DNA from: Companilactobacillus hulinensis
Lineage (GTDB): Bacteria > Bacillota > Bacilli > Lactobacillales > Lactobacillaceae
Direction: 5' to 3'
NCBI RefSeq assembly: GCF_003946555.1
Contig: NZ_RHOO01000002.1
Location: forward strand, 62,001-126,000
DNA: 64,000 nt
Position 1 is the stretch's first letter, and each line of letters opens with the position of its first letter. Below are positions 9,260 to 18,118 of the stretch, in pieces. The notes beneath the pieces are model-generated. The model saw nothing but the letters and a program-made list of their open reading frames with translations. It made no database searches and was not told the origin of the DNA. Both the position numbers and the translations under genes were made by a program.

Positions 9260-10171
9260 ATGGAAAAATTAGGAAACAGTATATCTGAGTTTTTGAAGTC
9301 TAGAGATTCAGACAAAAAGTATAGTCAGCTTATGGAACAAGCTTTTAAAGACGAAGATGTTCAGAACTTTATTAATAAAAATAAAGATAAAATCAATCCT
9401 GATGCAATTGAGGTAAGTGCAGCTAGTATTTATGAATTCTACAATCATAAAGTGCACCCTAGCGAATTATCTAAGGGCTATGTACCTCAGTTAGTGGTTA
9501 GCAATCACAATATTGAAGTTGTATATGCTCCCAATAGACAGACAATCAATAAAGAGAAAAAGAGCAGCTATGAGTCAAAATTTGTTCTATTGAATATGCC
9601 TAGTGATATTAGAAAAGCAACTCTTGATGATTACGATGGTGCAGGCAGACAAGAAGCCTTGGCATCAGCTATAGACTTTATAGATAATTATGAGCACAAA
9701 CAGGATAACTTTGTTCCTGGCTTGTATTTGGCTGGTGATTTTGGAGTTGGTAAAACATATCTCTTAGGAGCGATTGCAAATGAATTGATCAAAGATGACA
9801 TCAAGACGACAATTATGCATTTCCCAACTTTTGCCATTGAAATGAAGAATTCAATTGGGCAAAATAATGTTCTTGAGCAAGTAAATAAAGTCAAAACGGA
9901 TGAGGTTCTAATGTTGGACGATATTGGTGCCGACTCAATGTCTAGTTGGATCAGAGATGAAGTACTTGGAGTAATATTGCAATATCGTATGCAAGAAAAT
10001 ATGCCAACATTTTTCTCATCTAACTTTTCTATGTCTGAGCTGGAGAAACACTTGTCTATAAATCAGCGTGGAGAAGAAGAGCCAGTAAAGGCACAGCGAA
10101 TTATGGAGCGTGTTAGATATCTTTCAAAAGAAGTTATTGTCAGCGGACCAAACAAAAGATTTTCAAAATAG
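9260..10171 (+). CDS. dnaI: Primosomal helicase loader DnaI
   Basis: A 303-residue AAA+ ATPase of the DnaC/DnaI type, which loads the replicative helicase together with DnaB and DnaD. The N-terminal helicase-binding half (about residues 1-110) is followed by Walker A GDFGVGKTYLL and Walker B MLDDIGAD; sensor-type SSNFSMSELEKH and arginine-finger IMERVRYL segments are also visible. The ATG is only two bases after the dnaB stop, so the two are coupled. It is the last gene of the polA operon before the thrS leader. Confidence 0.94.
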   Translation: MEKLGNSISEFLKSRDSDKKYSQLMEQAFKDEDVQNFINKNKDKINPDAIEVSAASIYEFYNHKVHPSELSKGYVPQLVVSNHNIEVVYAPNRQTINKEKKSSYESKFVLLNMPSDIRKATLDDYDGAGRQEALASAIDFIDNYEHKQDNFVPGLYLAGDFGVGKTYLLGAIANELIKDDIKTTIMHFPTFAIEMKNSIGQNNVLEQVNKVKTDEVLMLDDIGADSMSSWIRDEVLGVILQYRMQENMPTFFSSNFSMSELEKHLSINQRGEEEPVKAQRIMERVRYLSKEVIVSGPNKRFSK

Positions 10172-10199
10172 TCTTGCAAAATGATTTCATAAATGTTTC

Positions 10200-10437
10200 A
10201 ATGAACTCATGAAAGACAACACTTCGGTTCTATTCAGGGAGGGTACGATTACTGAAAGCTTACCCATTACTGGAGTTACCACTTTTATTAACAACTGTAT
10301 AAGTGTCGGTTACTTTATAACCAAAAGAGTGAAAACTGTTTTTTTGTACAGTTTTAATGTGGGTGGAACCGCGTAGAAATACGTCCCTGAAGTATGTATA
10401 CACAGTGTGTGTATATACTTCAGGGACGTATTTTTTT
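10200..10437 (+). promoter_or_regulatory. T-box leader of thrS
   Basis: The 290-base gap between dnaI and thrS holds a tRNA-sensing T-box. The hallmark element GGGTGGAACCGCG is at 10361-10373, just before a strong terminator, and a GGGTACGA-containing stem I region lies near 10240. Thr codons (ACC and ACT) occur in the expected specifier area at about 10275-10285; I cannot decide which is read. Uncharged tRNA-Thr should disrupt the terminator and switch on thrS. Confidence 0.9.
10380..10437 (+). terminator. T-box terminator hairpin
   Basis: A long, nearly perfect stem (10380-10404 pairing with 10407-10430) is followed by seven T. Its left arm follows the T-box element, as needed for the terminator/antiterminator switch. 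Confidence 0.9.
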
Positions 10438-10463
10438 GTTGTCAAAAATTAGGAGGAAAACAT

Positions 10464-12410
10464 ATGTCAAAAATCAAATTAACATTTCCAGATGATTCTG
10501 TTAAGGAATTTGACGAAGGCACTACTGTTCTAGATGTTGCCAAATCAATTAGTACATCACTTGGAAAGAAAGCTGTTGCCGGTAAGTTAAATGGCACTTT
10601 GATTGATATCAAACGTGAATTGAAGCAAGACGGTAAGATTGAAATCATTGCTGGACAAGACGACGAAGATTCACTTAAGGTATTGAGAAATACTGCAAGT
10701 TTAGTTTTCGGTGCTGCTGCTAGCGAATTCAAGAAGGGACTTCACTTTGGTGAAAAAGCTTCTAACGATGACGGTTTCTATGTTGATACTGATGACAAAC
10801 AAGGCCAAATTAGTGTTGATGAGTTGGAAAAGATTTCAACAATCATGCACAAAATCGTTAAGGACAATAACAATATCGAACGTGTCATGATGGACAAGTC
10901 AGAACTTGTTGAAATGTTCAAGGACGATCCTTACAAGTCATCATTGATTGATGCCATTGAATCAGTTCAAATCCCAGTTTACAAATTAGATGGATTTGTT
11001 GATTTTGGTTATGATGCAGTTCTTCCAAGCATGAAAGACTTGAAACACTTCAGTCTATTATCAGTTGCTGGTGCTTATTGGCAAGGTAAGTCAAGTAACC
11101 CAATGCTACAAAGAATTTATGGTACAGCCTTTTATAAGGAAGCTGATCTTGAAGCTGATGCAAAACGTCGTGCTGAGATCAAAGAACGTGACCACAGAAC
11201 AATTGGTCGTGACCTTGACCTATTCTTCGTTGATCCAGAAGTTGGTGCAGGACTTCCATATTGGATGCCAAATGGTGCTACTATCCGTCGTGTAATTGAA
11301 AGATATATCATCGATAAGGAAGTTGCATGGGGTTACCAACACGTTTACACACCAATCCTTATGAACTTAAATGCCTATAAGACTTCAGGTCACTGGCAAC
11401 ACTATCGTGAAGACATGTTCCCACCAATGGATATGGGTGATGGCGAAATGCTTGAACTACGTCCAATGAACTGTCCTTCACATATTCAAATTTACAAGCA
11501 CCACATTCGTTCATATCGTGAATTACCAGTTCGTATCGCTGAATTAGGTATGATGCACAGATACGAAAAATCAGGTGCCTTAAGTGGTTTGCAACGTGTT
11601 CGTGAAATGACATTGAACGATGGACACACATTCGTTGCCCTTGACCAAATTGAGGAAGAATTCAAACGTACACTTCAATTAATGGTAGAAGTTTACAAAG
11701 ACTTCGATATTACTGATTACACATTCCGTCTAAGTTACAGAGATCCAGCTAATACTGAAAAGTACTTTGATGATGATGAAATGTGGAACAGATCACAATC
11801 AATGCTTAAAGCAGCTATGGATGATCTTGGTCTTAAATACTACGAGGCCGAAGGTGAAGCCGCATTCTACGGTCCTAAACTAGATGTTCAAACAAAGACT
11901 GCTCTAGGTAACGACGAAACATTATCAACAATCCAACTTGACTTCATGCAACCAGAACAATTCAAGTTGACATATGTTGGTTCAGATGGTCAAGAACACA
12001 GACCAGTTATGATTCACCGTGGTATCGTTTCTACTATGGAAAGATTCATTGCTTACTTGATCGAAATTTACAAGGGTGCTTTCCCAACATGGTTGGCTCC
12101 AACACAAGTACGTATTATCCCTGTTAACCAAAAATTACATGGTGAATACGCTGAAAACTTGCTCAAAGAACTACGTGCTAAGAATATCCGTGCTGAAATC
12201 GATGATCGTGATGAGAAGATGAATTACAAGATTCGTGATGCTCAAACAATGAAGGTTCCATACACAGCTGTTGTTGGTGACCAAGAAATGGCCGACGCTA
12301 CAGTTTCAGTAAGAAAGTATGGAGAAGACGATTCAGCTTCAGAAATCCTACCAATGTTTGTAAACAGTGTTGTTGCTGATATTAACAACTTTAGTAGAAG
12401 TAATGGTTAA
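10464..12410 (+). CDS. thrS: Threonyl-tRNA synthetase with degenerate editing site
   Basis: A 648-residue class II synthetase charging tRNA-Thr. It has a TGS domain (residues 1-62), the N2 editing fold (about 70-230), the catalytic core and an anticodon-binding domain. The catalytic zinc ligands are present: Cys in RPMNCPSH, His in LNDGHTF and His in VMIHRGI. The editing site is not: the HxxxH that removes Ser from tRNA-Thr reads RNTASL (Asn76, Leu80), and the CxxxH in DLCRGPH reads DFGYDAV (Gly182, Val186). Charging should work while post-transfer editing should not. The start has AGGAGG seven to ten bases upstream; an upstream in-frame start at 10407 lies inside the T-box terminator. Confidence 0.96.
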   Translation: MSKIKLTFPDDSVKEFDEGTTVLDVAKSISTSLGKKAVAGKLNGTLIDIKRELKQDGKIEIIAGQDDEDSLKVLRNTASLVFGAAASEFKKGLHFGEKASNDDGFYVDTDDKQGQISVDELEKISTIMHKIVKDNNNIERVMMDKSELVEMFKDDPYKSSLIDAIESVQIPVYKLDGFVDFGYDAVLPSMKDLKHFSLLSVAGAYWQGKSSNPMLQRIYGTAFYKEADLEADAKRRAEIKERDHRTIGRDLDLFFVDPEVGAGLPYWMPNGATIRRVIERYIIDKEVAWGYQHVYTPILMNLNAYKTSGHWQHYREDMFPPMDMGDGEMLELRPMNCPSHIQIYKHHIRSYRELPVRIAELGMMHRYEKSGALSGLQRVREMTLNDGHTFVALDQIEEEFKRTLQLMVEVYKDFDITDYTFRLSYRDPANTEKYFDDDEMWNRSQSMLKAAMDDLGLKYYEAEGEAAFYGPKLDVQTKTALGNDETLSTIQLDFMQPEQFKLTYVGSDGQEHRPVMIHRGIVSTMERFIAYLIEIYKGAFPTWLAPTQVRIIPVNQKLHGEYAENLLKELRAKNIRAEIDDRDEKMNYKIRDAQTMKVPYTAVVGDQEMADATVSVRKYGEDDSASEILPMFVNSVVADINNFSRSNG

Positions 12411-12424
12411 TTATTAAATAATTG

Positions 12425-12453
12425 TTGACAATGATATCAATCTACAGTATCAT
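12425..12453 (+). promoter_or_regulatory. Promoter of infC-rpmI-rplT
   Basis: Perfect TTGACA (12425-12430), a 17-base spacer and TATCAT (12448-12453). Transcription from about 12460 would produce the ribosomal-protein leader that follows. Confidence 0.75.
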
Positions 12454-12460
12454 TATTAAC

Positions 12461-12570
12461 TGTTGAGATTAAGCAGAAGCGCCCGCTTCTCACCTAAGCT
12501 ATATGCCGCTAGGTTAATACGATTATGTAGATAATAGTGGGCGTGCGTATGCGCCCACTTTTTTTGTGGG
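12461..12570 (+). promoter_or_regulatory. L20-type autoregulatory leader of infC-rpmI-rplT
   Basis: The structured leader contains an AGAAGCGCCCGCTTCT hairpin near 12473-12488 and a GCTATATGCCGC segment, and ends in a terminator. This matches the Bacillota leader in which ribosomal protein L20 binds the mRNA and stops transcription before infC. The assignment rests on position and on the shared hairpin layout. Confidence 0.75.
12536..12565 (+). terminator. Attenuator terminator ahead of infC
   Basis: A GC-rich stem, AGTGGGCG (12536-12543) with CGCCCACT (12552-12559), followed by a run of T. It is the regulated terminator of the L20-type leader. Confidence 0.85.
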
Positions 12571-12597
12571 ATCAGAATTTTCCGGAGGTGACTACTC

Positions 12598-13128
12598 ATA
12601 GCAAGAGATCTGTTAATAAACGATCAAATCCGTGCTAAAGAAGTACGATTAATTTCTGAAACAGGAGATCAAGTTGGTGTTAAGCCAGCAGCAGAGGCCC
12701 AACGTTTGGCCGATGCAGCAAATATGGACCTTGTCCTTATGTCCCCAGGTGCAAAACCACCTGTAGCCAGAATTATGGATTATGGTAAATATAAGTTTGA
12801 GCTTCAAAAGAAAGATCGTGAAGCACGTAAGAAACAAAAAACCATTAGTTTAAAAGAAGTTCGACTAAGTCCTACTATTGAAGCAAACGACTTTAATACT
12901 AAGCTTAATAATGCTCGAAAGTTCTTGGCTAAAGGTGATAAGGTCAAAGTATCTCTTCGTTTTAAGGGTAGAGCAATTACTCATAAAGAGATAGGTAAGA
13001 AAGTGTTAGACCGTGTAGCTGAAGAGACTAAGGATGTTGCAAATGTGACAACTAAGCCTAAGATGGACGGCCGTAGTATGTTCTTGATGCTTGATCCAAT
13101 TGGTTCCAAAGACAATAAGAAAAAATAG
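12598..13128 (+). CDS. infC: Translation initiation factor IF-3 (AUA start)
   Basis: A 176-residue factor that binds the 30S subunit and proofreads start codons. The family N-terminus [18 protein letters not shown] is encoded from 12601 and the only codon in place before it is ATA at 12598, nine bases after a strong GGAGG (12584-12588). No ATG, GTG or TTG is available there; a TTG at 12706 would cut off 36 conserved residues. Non-standard infC starts (AUU, AUA or AUC) are a known autoregulatory device, because IF-3 itself rejects them. The C-terminal domain continues through KVSLRFKGR to a basic tail. rpmI and rplT follow. Confidence 0.92.
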   Translation: MARDLLINDQIRAKEVRLISETGDQVGVKPAAEAQRLADAANMDLVLMSPGAKPPVARIMDYGKYKFELQKKDREARKKQKTISLKEVRLSPTIEANDFNTKLNNARKFLAKGDKVKVSLRFKGRAITHKEIGKKVLDRVAEETKDVANVTTKPKMDGRSMFLMLDPIGSKDNKKK

Positions 13129-13142
13129 TGGAGGGGTTTCTA

Positions 13143-13340
13143 ATGCCTAAACAAAAAACACACCGTGCATCAGCTAAGAGATTCAAGAAAACTGCTAATG
13201 GCGGTTGGAAAAGAAGCCATGCTTATACAAGTCACCGTTTCCACGGTAAGACAAAGAAGCAACGTCGTCAATTAGCTAAACCAGGAATGGTTAATGCAAG
13301 TGATATGAAACGTATTAAACAAATGTTAGCTACATACTAA
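13143..13340 (+). CDS. rpmI: 50S ribosomal protein L35
   Basis: A 65-residue, very basic protein of the large subunit starting [14 protein letters not shown], matching L35 along its full length, with the conserved [13 protein letters not shown] stretch. The GGAGGGG ribosome site is a few bases after the infC stop. The usual infC-rpmI-rplT order is kept. Confidence 0.97.
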   Translation: MPKQKTHRASAKRFKKTANGGWKRSHAYTSHRFHGKTKKQRRQLAKPGMVNASDMKRIKQMLATY

Positions 13341-13372
13341 TTATTTATTTGTAATTTAAAGGAGGAGTCATT

Positions 13373-13729
13373 ATGCCACGTGTAAAAGGTGGAACAGTAA
13401 CTCGTAAACGTCGTAAGAAAGTATTAAAATTAGCTAAGGGATATCGTGGTTCAAAACACATCACCTTTAAAGCTGCTCACACACAAATCATGGTTTCATA
13501 TCGTTATGCATTCCGTGATCGTCGTCAAAGAAAACGTGATTTCCGTAAGTTATGGATTGCCAGAATCAATGCTGCTGCAAGAATGAACGAAATCAGTTAC
13601 AGCAAATTAATGCATGGTTTGAAATTAGCTAATGTTGATATCAACCGTAAGATGTTGGCACAACTTGCTATTGAAGATCCAAAAGCATTCACAAGTTTAG
13701 TAGATACAGCTAAAAAAGCTTTAGCTTAA
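13373..13729 (+). CDS. rplT: 50S ribosomal protein L20
   Basis: A 118-residue assembly protein of the large subunit, starting [16 protein letters not shown], with the long basic N-terminal helix and the C-terminal domain that binds 23S rRNA. By family precedent it also represses this operon through the leader at 12461. It has an AAGGAGGAG ribosome site and is followed by a terminator. Confidence 0.97.
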   Translation: MPRVKGGTVTRKRRKKVLKLAKGYRGSKHITFKAAHTQIMVSYRYAFRDRRQRKRDFRKLWIARINAAARMNEISYSKLMHGLKLANVDINRKMLAQLAIEDPKAFTSLVDTAKKALA

Positions 13730-13734
13730 TGATG

Positions 13735-13772
13735 AAAACGTAATTTGGATATTCTCCAAATTGCGTTTTTTT
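13735..13772 (+). terminator. Terminator after rplT
   Basis: A stem of about 13 bp (AACGTAATTTGGA with TCCAAATTGCGTT, one G-U pair) and a seven-T tail end the infC operon. Confidence 0.85.
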
Positions 13773-13798
13773 ACTAAGTATAGAGATGAGGACTAATA

Positions 13799-14326
13799 AT
13801 GTTTAAACCATATGTTATGCTCAATAAAATTACTGATCTTGAAGTTAGTGATTTAAAAGAAATGAATATTACTACTATTATGACTGACCTTGATAATACT
13901 TTATTACCTTGGAATAGTAATGATTATGACTTGACACTCCGTAAATGGCTCAATCAAATGAACGCAGCCGATATAGAGGTTATGATTGTTTCTAACAACA
14001 GTTATGAACGAGTTGAGAAGGCCGTTGTGGACTTGCCAGTTTCTATTGTTGCTCGTGCAGTCAAACCATTACCGTTCGTCATAATGCACCATCTTCAGAT
14101 GGAACATATTTCACCTTCAAGTGTATTATTTGTGGGTGATCAAGTTATGACTGATGTTTTAGCAGGTAATATGTCTGGTCTTAAAACTGTATTAGTTAAA
14201 CCATTGGTTAAAACTGATGCAAAGAAAACCCGTGTTAATAGATTTTTTGAGCGTCCTATTTTACACTTTATACAGAAACATGATACGAATATGTATTGGA
14301 AGGACTCATTAAATGACAGAGACTAA
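13799..14326 (+). CDS. yqeG: YqeG family HAD-type phosphatase
   Basis: A 175-residue haloacid dehalogenase-like phosphatase. Motif I is TDLDNTLLPW (nucleophile Asp and acid/base Asp), motif II is VSNN, and motif IV is FVGDQVMTDVL. YqeG is related to phosphatidylglycerophosphatases, but its substrate in Bacillota is not settled. It opens the conserved yqeG-yqeH-yhbY-nadD-yqeK-rsfS cluster and overlaps yqeH by 14 bases. Confidence 0.93.
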   Translation: MFKPYVMLNKITDLEVSDLKEMNITTIMTDLDNTLLPWNSNDYDLTLRKWLNQMNAADIEVMIVSNNSYERVEKAVVDLPVSIVARAVKPLPFVIMHHLQMEHISPSSVLFVGDQVMTDVLAGNMSGLKTVLVKPLVKTDAKKTRVNRFFERPILHFIQKHDTNMYWKDSLNDRD

Positions 14327-15434
14327 TGAAAAATTGTATTGTATTGGTTGTGGAGCAGAGCTTCAGACTGAGGATGATACAAAGCCAGGTTTTATTCAAA
14401 GCTCAACTTTGAAAAAGTATATGGAAACTGATGATGATTCTCGAGAATTATTATGCAAGAGATGTTTCCGCTTACGTAACTACAATGAAATTATGGATGT
14501 AAATATTGAGGACGATGAATTCTTGAAGTTGTTAGATTCAATTGCTCAAGAAGATGGATTGATCGTTAATGTTGTTGATATCTTTGATTACGAAGGTAGT
14601 GTAATTCCTGGATTGCAAAGATTCGTTGGCGATAAGGATATTCTTGTTGTTGGTAACAAGGTTGATTTACTTCCAAAATCAGTAAATCAAAACCGCTTAT
14701 TGAATTGGTTGCAACAAAAGAGCAAAGAAAATGGTATCAAGTCAATTGACCAAATTATGGTATCTGCTGAAAAAGGTATTAACGTTGATAAGTTGATGCG
14801 TATGATCGATAAATATCGTAAGGGTAGAGATGTCTATGTTGTTGGTACAACTAATACCGGTAAATCAACATTGATCAACCGTATTATTGCCCAAAGTTCT
14901 GATGTTAAGAATTTAATTACAACATCACGTTTCCCCGGAACAACACTAGATCGTATTGATATTCCGTTGGATGATGGACACAATATGGTTGATACACCGG
15001 GTATCATTCACAAGTACCAGCTTGCTCACTATTTGAATGACCAAGACTTAAAGACAATCACACCTAAGAAACCATTACGTCCATCAACTTTCCAATTACG
15101 TGATGGACAAACAATCTTTGTTTCTGGATTAGCAAGATTCGACTTCTTGGATGAAAAAACAAATGTTGTATTCTATGTTAATCAAGGTTTATTATTGCAC
15201 CGTACTAAAACAATTAATGCTTCTGAATATTATGAGAAGCACGTTGGTAAAGACTTGACTCCACCAACAGATGTAGAAGATTTCCCTGAGTTAAAGAAAC
15301 ATGAATTCACAGCTCATAGAAGATCAGACATCGTTGTATATGGTTTGGGTTGGGTAACTATCCCTGAACATACTAAAGTACGTGTATACGTACCAGAGGG
15401 TGTCAACGTTTCTATACGTGATGCCATCATTTAA
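14313..15434 (+). CDS. yqeH: Ribosome biogenesis GTPase YqeH
   Basis: A 373-residue circularly permuted GTPase needed for 30S subunit assembly. The zinc finger (CIGCG and CKRC within the first 50 residues) comes first; G4 NKVD precedes G1 GTTNTGKST and G3 DTPG, which is the permuted order. The C-terminal region (about residues 230-373) resembles the RNA-binding part of the family. It overlaps yqeG and is followed by yhbY after nine bases. Confidence 0.95.
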   Translation: MTETNEKLYCIGCGAELQTEDDTKPGFIQSSTLKKYMETDDDSRELLCKRCFRLRNYNEIMDVNIEDDEFLKLLDSIAQEDGLIVNVVDIFDYEGSVIPGLQRFVGDKDILVVGNKVDLLPKSVNQNRLLNWLQQKSKENGIKSIDQIMVSAEKGINVDKLMRMIDKYRKGRDVYVVGTTNTGKSTLINRIIAQSSDVKNLITTSRFPGTTLDRIDIPLDDGHNMVDTPGIIHKYQLAHYLNDQDLKTITPKKPLRPSTFQLRDGQTIFVSGLARFDFLDEKTNVVFYVNQGLLLHRTKTINASEYYEKHVGKDLTPPTDVEDFPELKKHEFTAHRRSDIVVYGLGWVTIPEHTKVRVYVPEGVNVSIRDAII

Positions 15435-15443
15435 GGAGAACAG

Positions 15444-15758
15444 ATGATAATTAAAGGAAAAAAGAATAGTTATTTAAGAGGACAAGCTCAGACAATCAAG
15501 CCGTTGATTCAAGTTGGACGTGAAGGAATTAGCGATAATCTTTTACAACAAATTGAAACATTGGTTAATAAAAATGAGTTGCTTAAAATCTCATTGTTAC
15601 AGAATACAATGGTTGGTCCTCAAGATTTAATCGAGGCATTAACTGATTTGGATGATCAAATTGTGCCCGTTCAAACGATTGGTTCAAAGGTGATTATTTA
15701 TAAGAAAGCACCTAAGATCAAGAATCGTAAATATTCATTAGAATTAGAAAAGTTTTAA
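15444..15758 (+). CDS. yhbY: CRM-domain RNA-binding protein YhbY
   Basis: A 104-residue protein made of one CRM domain, which binds pre-50S particles. The typical LRGQAQTIKPLIQVGREGIS start and the basic KVIIYKKA end are visible. It lies between yqeH and nadD as in most Bacillota. The role in ribosome maturation comes from the family. Confidence 0.93.
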   Translation: MIIKGKKNSYLRGQAQTIKPLIQVGREGISDNLLQQIETLVNKNELLKISLLQNTMVGPQDLIEALTDLDDQIVPVQTIGSKVIIYKKAPKIKNRKYSLELEKF

Positions 15759-15786
15759 AATTTTTTATTGGATACAGTGATGAAAA

Positions 15787-16425
15787 ATGAATGCAAAAAG
15801 TCAATTATTAACTAAAGTAAAACCACAATTTAATACTAATCGCCCTAGAAGGCATGTTGGAATTCTAGGTGGTACTTTTAATCCGATACATTTGGGACAC
15901 TTGGTCATTGCTGAGCAAGTATATGAACAATTATGCCTGAACAAGGTATTATTCTTGCCAGATAAAATTCCGCCACATAAAAATGTAAAAAAAGAAAAGC
16001 CATCTATAAGCAGTAATGATCGAATTGAAATGATCAAGATGGCAATTAGAGATAATATTCATTTTGATCTGGATTTGACTGATATTAATCGTGGTGGTGT
16101 TAGTTATACTTATGACACTATCAAGTTGCTTAAGCAGTACAACCCTGATACTGAATATTACTTTATAATAGGTGGAGATATGGTTGAGAATCTGCCAGAT
16201 TGGGCTCACATTGATGAACTTATCAATATGGTCCACTTTGTTGGAGTCTGCCGAAAAGGGTTTGAGAAAAAGTCAAAGTATCCTATACTTTGGGTAAATA
16301 CTCCTGAACTGGAAATCAGTTCTAGCATGATCCGCGACCGCGTAAAAAAAGGCCAATCAATTAAATATTTGGTTCCGAATGAAGTGGAAGAGTATATAAA
16401 AGATAGGGGGCTATTTCTTGACTGA
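15787..16425 (+). CDS. nadD: Nicotinate-nucleotide adenylyltransferase
   Basis: A 212-residue nucleotidyltransferase that joins ATP and nicotinate mononucleotide to form deamido-NAD. The GGTFNPIHLGH motif holds the T/HxGH adenylyltransferase signature, and ISSSMIRDRV near the end is the second ATP-binding signature. The protein carries a basic extension of about 22 residues before the core, a form I recall from lactobacilli. It overlaps yqeK by eight bases. Confidence 0.94.
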   Translation: MNAKSQLLTKVKPQFNTNRPRRHVGILGGTFNPIHLGHLVIAEQVYEQLCLNKVLFLPDKIPPHKNVKKEKPSISSNDRIEMIKMAIRDNIHFDLDLTDINRGGVSYTYDTIKLLKQYNPDTEYYFIIGGDMVENLPDWAHIDELINMVHFVGVCRKGFEKKSKYPILWVNTPELEISSSMIRDRVKKGQSIKYLVPNEVEEYIKDRGLFLD

Positions 16426-17014
16426 TTTTAATTATGAAGAAGTTAAGCATAACTTTGATCGTGATGCTTTGTTAAATAGTATGAAAACACAATTAAGCGA
16501 ATTTCGTTATACACATTGTTTGCGTGTAGAACGAGTTTCTCGTGGATTGGCAGCTGAATATGGTGCTGATGTCCAAAAGGCTGGTCTAGCAGGATTGCTA
16601 CATGATTATGCTAAAGAGCGTTCTGATGATGAGTTCAAACAAGTTATTAAGAGTAAGAATCTCGATCCTGATTTGTTGAATTATAATAATGCAATTTGGC
16701 ATGGGATCGTTGGTGCTGAAATTGTTAAAGATGAACTGGGAATTGCTGACGAGGACGTTCTTAATGCCATCCGACGTCATACTGTTGGTTCAACCAACAT
16801 GACTCAAGTAGATAAGTGTGTATTTGTTGCCGATTTTATTGAACCTGAACGTGATTTTCCTGGGATCGATGAAGCTCGTGAATATGCAGAGAAGTCGCTT
16901 GATTCTGCAGTTGCATTTGAATTGAAGCATTCAATCGCACATCTAATTGATAAAAACCGCGAAATATATCCAGCAACATTTGAAAGTTATAATTACTGGA
17001 TCAATAAACTATAG
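16418..17014 (+). CDS. yqeK: HD-domain hydrolase YqeK (probable Ap4A hydrolase)
   Basis: A 198-residue HD-domain metal phosphohydrolase. The His-Asp signature GLLHDYAKE, the upstream His in RYTHCLRV and the later His in IWHGIVGAE form the metal site. Family members have been shown to cut diadenosine tetraphosphate symmetrically. The start is TTG at 16418 with AGGGGG at 16405-16410; no better start exists downstream. It overlaps nadD, an arrangement so frequent that the two are sometimes fused. Confidence 0.92.
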   Translation: MTDFNYEEVKHNFDRDALLNSMKTQLSEFRYTHCLRVERVSRGLAAEYGADVQKAGLAGLLHDYAKERSDDEFKQVIKSKNLDPDLLNYNNAIWHGIVGAEIVKDELGIADEDVLNAIRRHTVGSTNMTQVDKCVFVADFIEPERDFPGIDEAREYAEKSLDSAVAFELKHSIAHLIDKNREIYPATFESYNYWINKL

Positions 17015-17026
17015 GGAGATCTTTAA

Positions 17027-17392
17027 TTGAATTCAAAAGAAATTATGGAAACTGCTGTTAAAGCAGCTGATAGTAAACATGCTAATAATATTAGTGTATT
17101 GAATATTAGTGAAGTAAGTATTATGGCAGACTACTTTGTAATTATGGACGCAAGTTCACAACGTCAAGTAGATGCTATTGTTCAAGAAATCTTAGACCAA
17201 ATGGGTAAAAATGATGTAGACATCAGCCATGTTGAAGGTAAACGTGATTCTAAATGGGTCTTAATTGACTTACACGATGTTATTGTTCACGTCTTCATGT
17301 CTGAAGAACGTGGATTCTACAATTTGGAAAAACTTTGGTCAGATGCGCCAGTTGTTGATGTTTCAAATTTGGTAACTGAGAATGATTTATAA
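17027..17392 (+). CDS. rsfS: Ribosomal silencing factor RsfS
   Basis: A 121-residue protein of the RsfS/YbeB/Iojap family, which binds L14 on the 50S subunit and blocks joining of the subunits when nutrients are short. Typical segments are MADYFVIMDASSQRQV, HVEGKRDSKWVLIDLHDVIVHVF and the YNLEKLW end. The start is TTG with GGGAGA ahead. It overlaps the following methyltransferase by 11 bases. Confidence 0.95.
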   Translation: MNSKEIMETAVKAADSKHANNISVLNISEVSIMADYFVIMDASSQRQVDAIVQEILDQMGKNDVDISHVEGKRDSKWVLIDLHDVIVHVFMSEERGFYNLEKLWSDAPVVDVSNLVTENDL

Positions 17393-18110
17393 TTCATTCG
17401 CACGTGTATACAGTGAGCTGATGGACGATGATCTATACAACGACTGGGCTGCGTATGTTGAAAAGCATTCTGCTGATGCCAAGACGTTGTTAGATGTTGC
17501 CTGTGGAACTGGTGATTTGACGATTTTGTTGGCAGATAAGTATCAGGTTACTGGTACTGATTTATCTGAGGAAATGTTGAAGATTGCTGAAGAAAAGGCT
17601 GACAGTGCTAATGTTTCAATTCCATTCGTCCAGAGTAATATGATGGATCTGTTCGAAATGAAGAATTACGATGTAATTACTTGTTTTGATGATTCAATCT
17701 GTTACTTAAAGGATGAAGATGAATTAGCAATTACGTTTAATCAAGTTTATCAACATTTGAATGAGGGTGGAAAGTATCTATTTGATGCCCATTCTCTATA
17801 TCAAATGGACGAATTGTTCCCAGGATATATGTTCAATCATAAGGAAGAGGACTCAGCGTTTATGTGGAGCAGTTATGAGGGAGAAGTTCCTCATAGTATC
17901 GAACATGAATTAACTTTCTTTGACTGGGATGACAGTATTGGTGGATACAATGCTAATACAGAAATCCATCATGAAAGAACTTATCCAATTGAGACATTTG
18001 TTTCTATTCTTGAAGATATTGGTTTCAAGAATGTTTCTGTAACTGCTGATTTTGGTAAATCGGAAGTTAAAGAAGATTCAAATCGCTGGTTCTTTTCAGC
18101 AGAAAAATAG
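17382..18110 (+). CDS. Class I SAM-dependent methyltransferase (YqeM-like)
   Basis: A 242-residue methyltransferase with the SAM-binding motif LLDVACGTGDLT (motif I) and the acidic GTDLSEEML strand end (motif II). Its position directly after rsfS matches yqeM of Bacillus. The target is not known; the ribosome-linked neighbours make an RNA or ribosomal substrate possible, which is inference. The start lies inside the end of rsfS. Confidence 0.88.
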   Translation: MIYNSFARVYSELMDDDLYNDWAAYVEKHSADAKTLLDVACGTGDLTILLADKYQVTGTDLSEEMLKIAEEKADSANVSIPFVQSNMMDLFEMKNYDVITCFDDSICYLKDEDELAITFNQVYQHLNEGGKYLFDAHSLYQMDELFPGYMFNHKEEDSAFMWSSYEGEVPHSIEHELTFFDWDDSIGGYNANTEIHHERTYPIETFVSILEDIGFKNVSVTADFGKSEVKEDSNRWFFSAEK

Positions 18111-18118
18111 AGGTTCTT

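Noticed and set aside
11359-11631. 90-residue minus-strand frame inside thrS
   Set aside because: Shadow of a highly conserved gene; no ribosome site and no plausible protein features.
12706-13128. Short infC frame starting at TTG 12706
   Set aside because: It removes 36 conserved IF-3 residues; ATA at 12598 with GGAGG fits the family.
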